Part shown: in pieces, positions 28,631 to 38,914 of the stretch
Position numbering within the stretch: position 1 is the stretch's first letter
Layout of the letters: each line of letters starts with the position of its first letter
Assembly (NCBI RefSeq): GCF_000745485.1
Contig: NZ_JQJK01000014.1
Span: 124,001 to 188,000, forward strand
Length of the DNA stretch: 64,000 nt
Origin: Methanobacterium veterum
Lineage (GTDB): Archaea > Methanobacteriota > Methanobacteria > Methanobacteriales > Methanobacteriaceae
Direction: 5' to 3'
Notes under the pieces: generated by a model
Databases searched by the model: none
Seen by the model: the letters and a program-made list of their open reading frames with translations, nothing else
What the model was told of the DNA's origin: nothing
Made by a program: the position numbers and the translations under genes

Positions 28631-28827
28631 TTGATTTCCTCTATTAAATTGATTGCGACGTGATCATACCATAATTTGTAATAGTTCATGTGTGTAAAAT
28701 TTTCCAGTTTTTTTACATCTAACATGAACATTTCTAATTTAAAGTTATGTATGGTCAGATAGTTAAGATTGGTTTTATACACTATTAAGGTTTTCGTAAG
28801 CTAACTATTGTCTGCTATGGCTTTATA

Positions 28828-29619
28828 TTAAACCATTCCCTTTGGAGGGTCTTGAATTTCTACACTGGCATCTGGATTAAATGGATTAGTCCTTATAGCA
28901 AGCGAGAAAAGATAAGGATAGTTTTCCATGAGATGTTCCATGTACTGCAGCCATTCATAAACCAGTAAGCTGTATGCTCTTTCTGTATCTCCTGCAAGAT
29001 GTTGATAATCTGCTTTAGGGAGATTTGTTAAATCAGTTCTATTTTCAAGTTCTTCAGTTAAATGAAACACTGCCCATAACAGGTCTGTAAATGAGTCATG
29101 TTCCAGTAAGTTAGGGTTTGCCAAAAGGCGCAGCATAAACTCCCTGTTTTTAACAAGGAATACTTTTAATTCATGAAGGTAATGTATTGAATCAGGGTTG
29201 TTCTCTCCAATATACACATGGAAATTGTAATTTTTGATTCGGTTGCTTGCCTCTAAAAAATCTTTTTTAGTCCATTCATCAGTCATAATCAACTTTTTCC
29301 TTATCTTTTCAGTTTTAGAGTCAAATTCTGAAATTCCTGCCAGTAACTCAGTTCCAACTTCACTGAAAAAGGACCCTATGACCATGTTCATTTTTTGAAG
29401 TAGATTTCTTTTTTCCCTTTCACCTATTATCCATTCTAAAACAAGAACGATAATAAGGGCTTCTATAGGAATAAACGCTAAATCTATATCTAGATAGAAC
29501 AAAGTGTCGTGTAAATCTCTAAAAAGTAAGAAATTAGTAATATAAAGAATTGCAGCTAGTATAATTAATGCTATACCTAAACGGACTCTCCAGTTATTCA
29601 TATACTTCCGTATTTCCAT
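28828..29619 (-). CDS. Hypothetical membrane protein with helical cytoplasmic domain
   Basis: About 263 residues from ATG 29619 (MEIRKYMNNW), with GGGG six bases before it; an in-frame TTG at 29634 would overlap the cbiT stop. Two N-terminal membrane helices (LGIALIILAAILYITNFLL and FIPIEALIIVLVLEWII) lead into an all-helical soluble domain. It is next to cbiT and probably in its operon. The family is not recognised. Confidence 0.75.
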   Translation of the reverse strand: MEIRKYMNNWRVRLGIALIILAAILYITNFLLFRDLHDTLFYLDIDLAFIPIEALIIVLVLEWIIGEREKRNLLQKMNMVIGSFFSEVGTELLAGISEFDSKTEKIRKKLIMTDEWTKKDFLEASNRIKNYNFHVYIGENNPDSIHYLHELKVFLVKNREFMLRLLANPNLLEHDSFTDLLWAVFHLTEELENRTDLTNLPKADYQHLAGDTERAYSLLVYEWLQYMEHLMENYPYLFSLAIRTNPFNPDASVEIQDPPKGMV

Positions 29620-29630
29620 AGTTATCCCCT

Positions 29631-30203
29631 TCAATTTTTTTTGCCAGTAACAATAGTTATAGGGTTCCTTGCAAGCATCATAGTTCCTCTTTTCATGATA
29701 CGTCCCTTTGAAATGGATACATCAACTATATCAATATCCATCTGGAATTTCTTCATAGTTTCAACCGCTTCAACAGGGGTTTCAAGTAAAATTGAAGTAA
29801 CCACTATTTTCCCGTTTTGTGTGAGTTTCTGGTAGCCTTCTTCTATTAAAAGAGGCAAATCTCCACCACTTCCCCCAATCATCAAAATATCAAAGGTTTC
29901 AATGTCTTTCAAGGCTTCAAGGGCATCACTATGGATAAAATGTACTTTTTTATCCAGGTTATGTTTTTTAAGGTTTTTTTCTGTTGTATTTAGTGCATCT
30001 AAATTTTTATCCACTGCATAAACAAGACGTGACCTTTTAGCAAATTCTAAAGTTAACCCTCCTGTTCCACAGCCTATATCAACTACAATATCATCTGGCG
30101 ATACCCTTGATTTGCACATAACAAGGCATCTTATTTCTTCTTTGGTTGGTCCAGGTACATCTTTGTGAGTTATAAATTCATCATCCGAAATCATATGAAT
30201 CAT
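29631..30203 (-). CDS. cbiT: Cobalt-precorrin C15-methyltransferase (decarboxylating)
   Basis: 190 residues, CbiT class. It methylates C15 of the corrin ring with loss of CO2 in anaerobic cobalamin synthesis. Seen: KDVPGPTKEEIRCLVMCKS, then the SAM site VDIGCGTGGLTLEFA, and IGGSGGDLPLLIEEG. An in-frame ATG at 30194 is an alternative start. Cobamides are needed by methanogen methyltransferases, and here also by the nearby class II ribonucleotide reductase. Confidence 0.92.
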   Translation of the reverse strand: MIHMISDDEFITHKDVPGPTKEEIRCLVMCKSRVSPDDIVVDIGCGTGGLTLEFAKRSRLVYAVDKNLDALNTTEKNLKKHNLDKKVHFIHSDALEALKDIETFDILMIGGSGGDLPLLIEEGYQKLTQNGKIVVTSILLETPVEAVETMKKFQMDIDIVDVSISKGRIMKRGTMMLARNPITIVTGKKN

Positions 30204-30219
30204 TATTAGATTTTATTAG

Positions 30220-30780
30220 TTAGGGGTTGTCATTATGCCATCGTTTAAACAGGTGATTATCAATTTCCAGGACATCTAAGATTTTTCCAACAACAAAATT
30301 ACATAGATCATCAATATTTTCTGGATTATGATAAAAACCAGGCATAGCTGGGAGAATTATGCCTCCTTCCCTGCTTATTTTAAGCATATTTTCGAGGTGA
30401 ACTGATCTAAGGGGTGTTTCACGAGGTACAATTACTAATTTTCTTCTTTCTTTAAGTACCACATCTGCAGATCTTGTTATGGCATTATTTGCATATCCAT
30501 TTGCTATTGCAGAAATTGTCTTCATTGTACATGGGGCTATGACCATGGAATTGAATCTAAACGACCCGCTGTTAATAGAAGCTGTAAGATCCTTCGGATC
30601 ATAAATTATGCCTGTTAATTCTTTTAATTTTTCTTCTTCCATATTAAGTTCATATTTAAGGATTATTTTGGCAGGATCGGTTATTACAAGAGCAGTATCT
30701 ATATTTAGTTCCTTTAATACCTCAAGAAGCCTTACTCCGTAAATCACACCACTTGCACCTGTAATAGCAACTACAATCAT
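30220..30780 (-). CDS. ubiX: UbiX-like flavin prenyltransferase
   Basis: 186 residues from ATG 30780 (GTGAT just upstream; a GTG at 30789 is less likely). VVAITGASGVIYGVRLLE is the FMN-binding start, with VIAPCTMKTISAIANGYANN and VPRETPLRSVHLENML as family marks. UbiX makes the prenylated FMN cofactor of UbiD-type decarboxylases. In methanogens it should serve a UbiD partner not in this window. It lies 16 bases from cbiT. Confidence 0.92.
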   Translation of the reverse strand: MIVVAITGASGVIYGVRLLEVLKELNIDTALVITDPAKIILKYELNMEEEKLKELTGIIYDPKDLTASINSGSFRFNSMVIAPCTMKTISAIANGYANNAITRSADVVLKERRKLVIVPRETPLRSVHLENMLKISREGGIILPAMPGFYHNPENIDDLCNFVVGKILDVLEIDNHLFKRWHNDNP

Positions 30781-30907
30781 AATTATCACATATTTATATT
30801 TTATATATAATTTATAATCAAATTTTTTAATTAGCTAATTTTAAACAGCTAAATATTTGATTTGGACAGTATAAGTATAATAAGTTATTTTATTTCTTGC
30901 AATTAAT

Positions 30908-32092
30908 TTATAGCCAATCTTTAATATTTTTTTGCATTGTAAGCTCTAAATAATCCTCGAATGGGAATTTTGAAGCTTTTTCTGCATATTCATCTGGAAC
31001 ATATATGCAGATATCTGCGTAATTAAATCTCATATTTTTGAGGGCGCTCACTAAATTTGATATTTCATTTAATTTTACGCATTCATTCCCAACAGATACC
31101 TGGGTTCTCATTTCATTAAAGAAGGGGTATTCTGGGATATCGATTATTGTATACTCCGGATGTGAACCTAAATCTGCAGCGATTTCAAGTTCAATTTTTT
31201 TGAGCTTCTTATCTTTGATCTTGAAAACATCCTTTGGTTCTTCTAAATCACTGAGTTTTATGGTAAATACTCTTTTAAACAAATTTCGATTATCTAACCT
31301 GTTAATTATGTCTTTAATTTGACCATCATGAGATCTTGCAATTGTAGTAATGTCTGCATCATCATATTTGTAAATGGTATTTGAATTAACTAGATCTGCT
31401 TCAAACATCCATTTCATGCATCTTCGAAACATTGAATTTATTATTCTTGTGGTGTGGTGCTGATAGACACTGGGGTACATTAAGTATCTTGCAATGAGAG
31501 CGGATTCAGCGGCTTGAATGCCTTTTATTCCAATAACTAGGCTATCTTCGAGTTTCATTGAAGATACGAGTCTTTCAACGTCGATCATCCCATAAGCAAC
31601 GCCAGTATAGTAAGAATCTCTTACAAGATAGTCCATTCTATCTGCATCCAGCTCACTGCTTATTATATGTCCCAGAGGTCCTTTTCCATGTATTATATCG
31701 ATTATTTCTTTGGGATCGAACATTTCAGACAGAATATCTGAAATTTCTGATTCTTTAATAACTTTAGATGTTTGGTATTCATGGGGAGTATCGAGAACAC
31801 CTTCTGATACATGTGAAAATGGGCCGTGTCCTATATCATGTAGAAGTGCACAAGATCGGATCATTTTTTTGGTATGTTCATCTAGCCCAACGCTGTCTGC
31901 AATTTTAGATGCAACGTGCATTGTCCCGATGGAATGTTCAAAACGAGAGTGGTTTGCACCTGGATAAACAAGGTAAGTAAATCCTAACTGTTTAATCCGT
32001 CTTAAACGCTGAATTTGAGGAGTATCTACCAGTTTAATCTCGAATTCGTCAAGATAAAGGTTTCCATGGACACTATCCCTTATATTTTTCAA
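30908..32092 (-). CDS. HD-domain phosphohydrolase, dNTPase-like
   Basis: 394 residues. Metal ligands of the HD fold are visible: HSRFEHSIGTMHVA, CALLHDIGHGPFSHVSEG, and later SSELDADRMDYLVRDSYYTG. This is the archaeal COG1078 type, related to dGTP triphosphohydrolases and SAMHD1. It may trim dNTP pools; the exact substrate is not shown by sequence. The start at ATG 32092 fits the KNIRDSVHGNLYLD opening of the family. Confidence 0.9.
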   Translation of the reverse strand: MKNIRDSVHGNLYLDEFEIKLVDTPQIQRLRRIKQLGFTYLVYPGANHSRFEHSIGTMHVASKIADSVGLDEHTKKMIRSCALLHDIGHGPFSHVSEGVLDTPHEYQTSKVIKESEISDILSEMFDPKEIIDIIHGKGPLGHIISSELDADRMDYLVRDSYYTGVAYGMIDVERLVSSMKLEDSLVIGIKGIQAAESALIARYLMYPSVYQHHTTRIINSMFRRCMKWMFEADLVNSNTIYKYDDADITTIARSHDGQIKDIINRLDNRNLFKRVFTIKLSDLEEPKDVFKIKDKKLKKIELEIAADLGSHPEYTIIDIPEYPFFNEMRTQVSVGNECVKLNEISNLVSALKNMRFNYADICIYVPDEYAEKASKFPFEDYLELTMQKNIKDWL

Positions 32093-32170
32093 ATTTAATT
32101 TCTCCTTTATAATTAATCCGTGCGTTTAAATCAGTTATTTCTGTAATGGGCTAATGATAAACTGTTGAGC

Positions 32171-32614
32171 TTATCCTCCAGACATAATGATGTTTTTTCC
32201 TTCATCAGTAAATTCTTCTTTTTTAAATTCAAGATCATGTTTTATACGTTCTATTGATTCTTTAAGAGCATCTACTGTTTCGCCTCTGTGTGCTCCAGCT
32301 ACAACTACAAGTAAAAGGGAGTCTCCAGTGTAAAATTCTCCAACATAATGTACTGCGGCTATTTCGGTTACTCCATGTTTATTTTTAACGTATTCTATGA
32401 TTTCTTTAAGTTCCTTTTCGGTTTTTTGAATATCGGGGGTACTTAAATTCAACTTTTTAACTTTAGTTTCATTTTCTTTGCCCCTTACTATGCCTTCAAA
32501 GGAAAATACTGCCCCACATTCATCAATTTTAGGATTCTTTTTAACCTGATTTATAAGATCAGGAATTGTAACTAATTCTTCATCTTTTTTGATAACCCTT
32601 ACATTTAGAGCCAT
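32171..32614 (-). CDS. moaE: Molybdopterin synthase catalytic subunit MoaE
   Basis: 147 residues. MoaE transfers sulfur from MoaD thiocarboxylate to precursor Z. Seen: CGAVFSFEGIVRG, EIAAVHYVGEFYTGDSLLLVVVAGAHRGE and the Lys-bearing end FKKEEFTDEGKNII. Needed for the tungsten or molybdenum cofactor of formylmethanofuran and formate dehydrogenases. GGTGAT precedes the start. It follows nadM by 17 bases. Confidence 0.92.
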   Translation of the reverse strand: MALNVRVIKKDEELVTIPDLINQVKKNPKIDECGAVFSFEGIVRGKENETKVKKLNLSTPDIQKTEKELKEIIEYVKNKHGVTEIAAVHYVGEFYTGDSLLLVVVAGAHRGETVDALKESIERIKHDLEFKKEEFTDEGKNIIMSGG

Positions 32615-32631
32615 GTGATCACCATAAATTC

Positions 32632-33180
<549 letters not shown>

Positions 33181-33423
33181 TTAATTAATCTGTTTTCATG
33201 TGCTTTAATATTTTGTTTATATACTGGAAAAATTCAATAGTTTTATTAAAAACTTTTATTATCTAAAACTTTGTTAAGATTCGTTATACACTTGCAAAGT
33301 ATGTTAAAAAAAGTATTTTTGTATTACTAAAATAATTTAAAATAATGTTTGTGTAACCTATAAAATCTAATTAGCTTGAAATGAAATTAGTTATCAAAGT
33401 ACATTAGGGCACACAATACAATT

Positions 33424-33515
33424 AAAGTTAAGTGGTGGCTTTGATTTAAATGGTTATATTCATTGTAAGATGGGACACCAGTTTAATCTGATGTCCTTAC
33501 TTAACAATTTTAATT
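33424..33515. other. Nested inverted repeat near the end of the DUF2795 gene
   Basis: In the 355-base gap 33169-33523, GGACA-C-CAG (33476 region) pairs with CTG-A-TGTCC around a TTTAAT loop, and TTAAGT near 33429 pairs with ACTTAA near 33502 outside it. It could be a terminator-like or small RNA structure downstream of the minus-strand DUF2795 gene. The rest of the gap shows nothing. Confidence 0.35.
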
Positions 33516-33523
33516 TATATCAT

Positions 33524-33736
33524 TTACATTTTTCCCATTGCTTTGCTTATATCTACAGGGGAATTGAATTGTTTATCAGGCATATTTTCTAAAACTTTCA
33601 AAACATCCTGATTAGCATGATTTTCCCTTGCTCTTTGAATTAAATCTTGTTTTTGTGCAGGAAAATGAGTCCCCTTTATTGATTTTTCAACCTGTGCTGG
33701 GCTTACATTAAACCTTTTCTGCCGCTTTTGTGCCAA
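33524..33736 (-). CDS. DUF2795-family protein
   Basis: 70 residues from a TTG at 33736. A strong GGAGGTGA ends five bases before this TTG and overlaps the in-frame ATG at 33754, so the TTG is the better start. It reads FNVSPAQVEKSIKGTHFPAQ, LIQRARENHANQDVLKVLEN and FNSPVDISKAMGK, which is the DUF2795 pattern. The function is unknown. Confidence 0.85.
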   Translation of the reverse strand: MAQKRQKRFNVSPAQVEKSIKGTHFPAQKQDLIQRARENHANQDVLKVLENMPDKQFNSPVDISKAMGKM

Positions 33737-34222
33737 AATTTCACCTCCACGCATTGCTATCTCGTGATGAGATAACTTTAAACATGTATTAATTAACTTA
33801 ATTAAGGAATATTAAATTGGTTTGTTTAAATGCGTTATAGCTTAAATTAGCATGTATAACGTGAGATTAGCTTAAAACATATTTTATCTATTTTCATTTT
33901 TGAAATTTGGAATTTAAGTACTTTACTACTTTTATATAAAAAAGTATTACAAATCTGTTCAGCTTAAATTATGATGTATAAATTAGCATAACAATTTAAA
34001 TCACTTTGTTTAATATTAACTAAAGAAGTGATTCTACAGGTAATATTCTTTTGAGTTAGACTCCGTGAAAGTCATTCAAAAGGCGTTAAAAAAGAGAGAT
34101 ATAATCTTAAAGTTAATAAATAGCTTTGATCAATATTTTCAAACATTTAAATTTGCCCAATGAATGTGTTAAGTCAGAATATTTAACTGAACTGTTTAAT
34201 TTATTTAAAAAGGTGTAAATGA
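33737..34222. other. AT-rich intergenic region upstream of atwA
   Basis: About 485 bases between divergent genes. It must hold the atwA promoter at the right. Nothing else stands out. Confidence 0.4.
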
Positions 34223-35923
34223 ATGATAAAGGTTGAAAACTTATCCAAGACATATAAAATAGAAAATGGTGGAGAAATCAAAGCATTAAATGATATAAAT
34301 CTCAATGTTGAGGAAGGTGAGATTGTCGGGATAATTGGAATGAGTGGATCTGGAAAAACTAGTTTACTGCGAATTCTCAGGGGCGTAGAACCATTTGACA
34401 GTGGTAAAATAACACTTGATGGTATAGAAGTTTCTCCAGATTCAAGCCCTTACTATTTTGCAAAACTTAAAAAAGCAACTGCAATTCATCTTCAAAGGTC
34501 ATTTGGTTTATGGGGAGAAACAGCCCTTCAAAATGTCGTAAGGAAATTGGCTGGAGCTAAATATGGTGATGAGTCTTTACAGGATGTGGATGATGCTGTG
34601 GCTGAATTTGGAGATCAGGCAAAGGAAATTCTTGAGATTGTAGGTTTAGGTCATAAGATAAATCATTTTGCCCCTGTTTTAAGCGGCGGTGAAAAACAAA
34701 GACTTATAATGGCAAGACAGCTTGCAAAAAAGCCAAAAGTTTTATTGCTCGATGAACCTGCTACCATGTCCTGTCCAAGGACCAAACAAGAAATTTTAGA
34801 CGCTATAAAAAATATAAATAAAGAGTTAGGTGTTACAATAGTTCTTGTATCTCACCTTCCAGAGGTTCACAGATACCTCTCAGATAGACTAGTTTTAATG
34901 GAAAACGGGGAAATCATTGATGAAGGTTCTACTGAGGAAATAATTACCAAATTTATGGAGCCAATGGAACCTGCCGAACCATTAGCAGGCCCTGAGAATA
35001 TAGGTGACTCCATAATAAAAGTAAATGATTTAGACAAGAGATTTTTCCTTTTAAAAGGTGGAAATACTCTTCAAATTAAAGATGTAAACTTTGATATTAA
35101 AAAAGGTGAAATTGTATCTTTAATAGGACCAAGTGGAGCTGGGAAAACAGTTTTGCTTCGAATGATAGCGGGGCTTGATGCTCCAGATTCTGGATCTATT
35201 CTCTTTAAATTGGACGATAACTGGGTAGATATGCAGGATCTAGGATTGGAAAGAATGAATGTAAGGCGGAAATTAGGATTTATGCACCAGGAATTTGCCC
35301 TTACTCATTATGCAACCATCAAGGATCAAATTGCGGCACGTCTTGGAGTTAAAGATGAACATGTTATATCAAAGGCACGTAAAACAGCTGAAGAGCTTGG
35401 TATCAGTGATAAAATCCTTGATGTTCTTTATCAGCTCACAGATCTTCCAGAACATGAAGCCAAAGCAAGACTGGAAAAAATTGAGCTTAAACCTGATATT
35501 TTAGACCTTCTGTTTCCAAAATTCCCGGATACTGAAGTTAGAAAATATGCCGAGCCTATTTTTAAAGCGCTTGATTTACCTCTTGATATTTTGGACAGGT
35601 GTTCCTATGAACTATCTGGGGGCCAAAAGGTTAGAGCTACTTTAGCTTTAGTGTTAACATCTAAACCTGATGTTTTAATCCTGGATGAACCCTTCGGAGA
35701 TCTCGATCCTATTACACTGCGAATAGTATCTAATTCTCTTAAACGGATAAACAAGGAATTTAACACAACTATTTTGATGGTAAGCCACCATGTGGACTTT
35801 ATCAGGGAAGTTACAACAAGAGCGATAATGATTGAAGATGGAAAACTTGTTGGTGATGGTGATCCTCAAAAATTATGTGATGAATTCATTAAAACATGCA
35901 AAGCTGATTATTTGGCGGAATAA
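34223..35923 (+). CDS. atwA: Methyl-CoM reductase activation ATPase, component A2
   Basis: 566 residues with two ABC ATPase domains in one chain and no membrane part. Walker A: GIIGMSGSGKTSLLR and LIGPSGAGKTVLLR; signatures LSGGEKQR and LSGGQKVR; Walker B KVLLLDEPA and DVLILDEPF. Length and both domains match component A2, which uses ATP in the reductive activation of methyl-coenzyme M reductase. The insert in domain 2 (TDLPEHEAKARLEKIELKPD) is also a family trait. Monocistronic. Confidence 0.95.
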   Translation: MIKVENLSKTYKIENGGEIKALNDINLNVEEGEIVGIIGMSGSGKTSLLRILRGVEPFDSGKITLDGIEVSPDSSPYYFAKLKKATAIHLQRSFGLWGETALQNVVRKLAGAKYGDESLQDVDDAVAEFGDQAKEILEIVGLGHKINHFAPVLSGGEKQRLIMARQLAKKPKVLLLDEPATMSCPRTKQEILDAIKNINKELGVTIVLVSHLPEVHRYLSDRLVLMENGEIIDEGSTEEIITKFMEPMEPAEPLAGPENIGDSIIKVNDLDKRFFLLKGGNTLQIKDVNFDIKKGEIVSLIGPSGAGKTVLLRMIAGLDAPDSGSILFKLDDNWVDMQDLGLERMNVRRKLGFMHQEFALTHYATIKDQIAARLGVKDEHVISKARKTAEELGISDKILDVLYQLTDLPEHEAKARLEKIELKPDILDLLFPKFPDTEVRKYAEPIFKALDLPLDILDRCSYELSGGQKVRATLALVLTSKPDVLILDEPFGDLDPITLRIVSNSLKRINKEFNTTILMVSHHVDFIREVTTRAIMIEDGKLVGDGDPQKLCDEFIKTCKADYLAE

Positions 35924-36160
35924 TTACTAAATTTGGAATTTAGGTAAATATAGGGTAGTATTTGTTAAATTTCTTAAAAAAACTGAACAGGAATAACTGT
36001 GCTTTTGCACACAATCATAAGAAATCAATATATAAATAATCCAAAATTAATACTAATATTACCTATAATGCCTTAATGGACATTTATAGAATGTCCATGA
36101 TCTTATTTTTTTTAAAAACAGTGAAAATTTCTAGTATGCACCCTGCGAGCAAGTATTTTT

Positions 36161-36556
36161 TTAAAGTACTTTTCTACCTAAAGTTAGTATCCTCTGGTTA
36201 TTTTCATGGAATTTTTCTATAATTTTATCCACATTATCTAATAAAAATTTAATTTCAACAATATTTCGGGAGATGGTCAATTCTTTAAAGGTCACTTTTA
36301 TTGAATTATCAGATATAGAAAAATTATTTCCTTGATTTGATATTGTGTATATTTGGCTTCTTTCCTGTATTTCAATGGAGTCATTTTGAAATGTAATATC
36401 AAATAATATACTCTCAAGTGATCCTAATCTGTTTTTAATCTTTTGTTCTAATACTCGGCGTTCATCTATGGTATCTTCATATTCTGGAAACTTAAATTCA
36501 ATTCCTGTCTCGACTATTCCTTCATTATCCATAAAATCAACTATCCCCTTATTCAA
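36161..36556 (-). CDS. Hypothetical protein
   Basis: 131 residues, mixed strands and helices, acidic N-terminus (VDFMDNEGIVETGIEFKFPE) and a helical end (KIIEKFHENNQRILTLGRKV). No family is recognised. It is isolated: convergent with atwA and followed upstream by a long empty stretch. Confidence 0.6.
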   Translation of the reverse strand: MNKGIVDFMDNEGIVETGIEFKFPEYEDTIDERRVLEQKIKNRLGSLESILFDITFQNDSIEIQERSQIYTISNQGNNFSISDNSIKVTFKELTISRNIVEIKFLLDNVDKIIEKFHENNQRILTLGRKVL

Positions 36557-37242
36557 CTAATATGTAATGAATTTATATATTTAATATATTAATATATTTT
36601 GTTATTATTAATATGGTATTTGAAAAGAGATAAAATGCCGCTGCAAACTGGCTAATATTAAAATAACCCTAATTTCGTTCTTTACTAATTTCATATCTAA
36701 ATATCTAAAAGTTACCTGGTTTAATGTATATTTTCTTGGTAAAATAAGATCAGATTACCTTTTATAAATTAATTGTATTTGAAAATAAGTTAGCATACTC
36801 TTTTTAAAGTGGAATTACATGTTTGGATATAACTAATTTAGTAGCTGTAGATCTATTAAATTAAAACATTTTCGCTCATGTCTTGAATGTTGTGTAAATA
36901 ATATCGCTTCATTTTCATGTGACTACTGGTTAAATAAATTGCATTTTTTAAGATAAATCCCATATAATCCATTAAAACTGCAATTTAACGTAAAATATAA
37001 CTCATGCACAGGATCATGAGCGAACATTTTTATAATTACTACAAAGATGTAGCATCTGTTATATGTGAAATTATTTTAACATAATCCTCCTCTGACTTGG
37101 ATGTAGGTAATTGCAAATTATCTAAATATTTAATGCAAAATAATAAATCATTTGACTTATAAAATATAGATCATAATGAATAGCAGTGATTAACCATTAA
37201 ATAAGAAATTTTTATTTAAGTAATATATTAAAAGGTGATTGA
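36557..37242. other. Long AT-rich intergenic region before the oxygen-defence island
   Basis: 686 bases. The promoter of the flavoredoxin gene must be at the right end. I see no coding frame, tandem repeat or strong hairpin, though the length leaves room for a small RNA. Confidence 0.4.
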
Positions 37243-37794
37243 ATGAGCTTTGAAGAAATAGGCACGGAAAATGCATATAAAGTATTAGCACCTCGTCCTA
37301 CAATTATTGTAACAACCATAAATAAGAAAGGTGAAGTAAATGCTGCTCCGTTTTCTTTTACGATGCCAGTTTCAATGGATCCTCCACTAATTGCTTTTGC
37401 ATCAGTTGCAAGCCATCATACCTATAAAAATATAGTGGAAGTTGATGAGTTTGTGGTAAATATTCCAAATGAAGATATTTTAAATAAATTGTGGATAACT
37501 GGTGAAAAGTTCCCATACGGTGTAAATGAAATAGAAAAGGCAGGTCTTACTTCAAAACCTTCTAGAAAAGTTTCACCACCTGGAATCGAGGAGTGTGTCG
37601 CATGCATTGAGTGTAAAGTGCACTGGATTAAAAATGCGGGAGATCATAATATTATCGTGGGAGAAGTCTTAAATGTCAGTGCTAAGGAAAATTCCTTAAA
37701 AGAGGGTAATTTTGACGTTGAAAAGATAAAACCAGTTTTACATGTTGGTGGAGTGAATTTTGTAGTTGGAGATCACCTCAAGAGAGTTGAATAG
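37243..37794 (+). CDS. Flavoredoxin / FMN-binding flavin reductase-like protein
   Basis: 183 residues of the flavin reductase split-barrel family: LAPRPTIIVTTINKKGEVNA, PFSFTMPVSMDPPLIAFA and NIVEVDEFVVNIP are typical. It binds FMN and passes electrons. It has a C-x2-C-x2-C cluster (CVACIEC) in the middle. First gene of the oxygen-defence island; it could reduce rubredoxin or a flavoprotein there. Confidence 0.88.
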   Translation: MSFEEIGTENAYKVLAPRPTIIVTTINKKGEVNAAPFSFTMPVSMDPPLIAFASVASHHTYKNIVEVDEFVVNIPNEDILNKLWITGEKFPYGVNEIEKAGLTSKPSRKVSPPGIEECVACIECKVHWIKNAGDHNIIVGEVLNVSAKENSLKEGNFDVEKIKPVLHVGGVNFVVGDHLKRVE

Positions 37795-37833
37795 TATTTA
37801 CAGTTATCATCTATTGTGTAAGGAGTGTATTAA

Positions 37834-38229
37834 ATGTTTAAAACGATATTGGTTCCAACAGACGGTTCTGAATATGCAGGAAGGGCTGAAGATATAGCAA
37901 TTTCCATGGCAAATAAGTACAATGCAAGAATAGTTGGGGTCTATGTAATTGATGAAAAGCTTATTTATCCCTATGATGTTCTTGAAGATGAAGGTAAGAC
38001 AATATTAAAAAAATTAAGCGAAAAAGCTAAAAAAGAAGACGTAGTTGTTGATGAAATCCTCGTATTTGGAGATCCGCGTAAGGATATACCTACTATAACC
38101 CGAAGGATGGAAGCAGACATTGTTGTTATTGGAACCCATGGAAAAAAGGGTTTAGAAAAGCTAATACTGGGCAGCGTAGCTGAAAGTATTTTAAAATCTG
38201 TAGAAGCGCCTGTAATGCTTGTTAAATAA
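37834..38229 (+). CDS. Universal stress protein A family
   Basis: 131 residues, short UspA form: ILVPTDGSEYAGRAEDIAIS, then VIGTHGKKGLEKLILGSVAE with the G-x2-G-x9-G-(S/T) ATP-binding motif. AGGAGTG precedes the ATG. It follows flavoredoxin by 39 bases. Unlike the two other Usp genes in this window it has no C-x3-C insert. Confidence 0.92.
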   Translation: MFKTILVPTDGSEYAGRAEDIAISMANKYNARIVGVYVIDEKLIYPYDVLEDEGKTILKKLSEKAKKEDVVVDEILVFGDPRKDIPTITRRMEADIVVIGTHGKKGLEKLILGSVAESILKSVEAPVMLVK

Positions 38230-38446
38230 TTTTAATTTGTTTATAATTATTTTTTTTATTTTTTGATGTCATATATTGCTTTGATTCTTAATTATTTTTT
38301 AAATCTTTGTTAGTGTTTATTTGTTTAAATGTTATGGGTAGGAGATTAAAAGTGATTTTAATTCATATTGTTTGTATGGATGGTTAATGTGAGATTGAGT
38401 TTGTAAAAATGTATTTTTTGTGGCTTATGATTTCATGTTATTGGTA

Positions 38447-38914
38447 ATGAGATTAGGAGATGCGGAAATTTATTTTTCGTGGATTCTGATTGGATATTGG
38501 TGGAATTTATAGGATTGTAGGATTGTGGAGCTTGCAAATCCCTAAAAAATCTACGATTTTTTGGGCAAAGAAAAATGCTATGCATTTTTCTCCAGCTTCC
38601 GATTTGCGGTGTCAAAACTGAAAGTTTTGACAACCTGCGAAAACGTAGTTTTCGCGGCTACCAATCGAATACTAGATCTATGATCAATGAGATTGTGAAG
38701 CCGTGAGGCTTCCAATCGAATATTGGTGAGGACTATGAGATTGTGGAGCCTGCAAACATTTCATGTTTGCGGCCTGCAAAATTCTACGAATTTTGCGGTT
38801 CAGGAAAACCCATGGTTTTCCTTCAACGTCAGAACTGTAAGTTCTGACAGCCTGCAAAAAATTATATTTTTTGCGACCCATAGTCTCATGCATCGGTGAT
38901 TACATGAGACTATG
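38447..38914. repeat. Array 2 of ten short hairpins and decayed copies of the pdg start
   Basis: Ten inverted repeats lie at 38541-38565, 38569-38591, 38611-38631, 38637-38655, 38697-38712, 38752-38770, 38776-38796, 38802-38822, 38828-38848 and 38854-38874. Nine have exactly three-base loops (TAC, TAT, GAA, GTA, TTC, TAC, CAT, GTA, TAT). GCAAATC (38534-38540) pairs with GATTTGC (38601-38607) around the first two. Between them are copies of the pdg start, ATGAGATTGTGGAGCCTGCA (38735) and weaker ones at 38447, 38521 and 38687. A last 12-bp stem, 38879-38890 with 38903-38914, includes the pdg ATG. Confidence 0.85.

Noticed and set aside
28540..28782. An 80-codon minus-strand frame overlapping the gene at 28367-28630
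   Set aside because: Overlaps a better gene in another frame and has no ribosome site or family features.
38433..38893. Short minus-strand frames across hairpin array 2
   Set aside because: They only read through the repeats; the peptides are low-complexity mirrors of the hairpin units.
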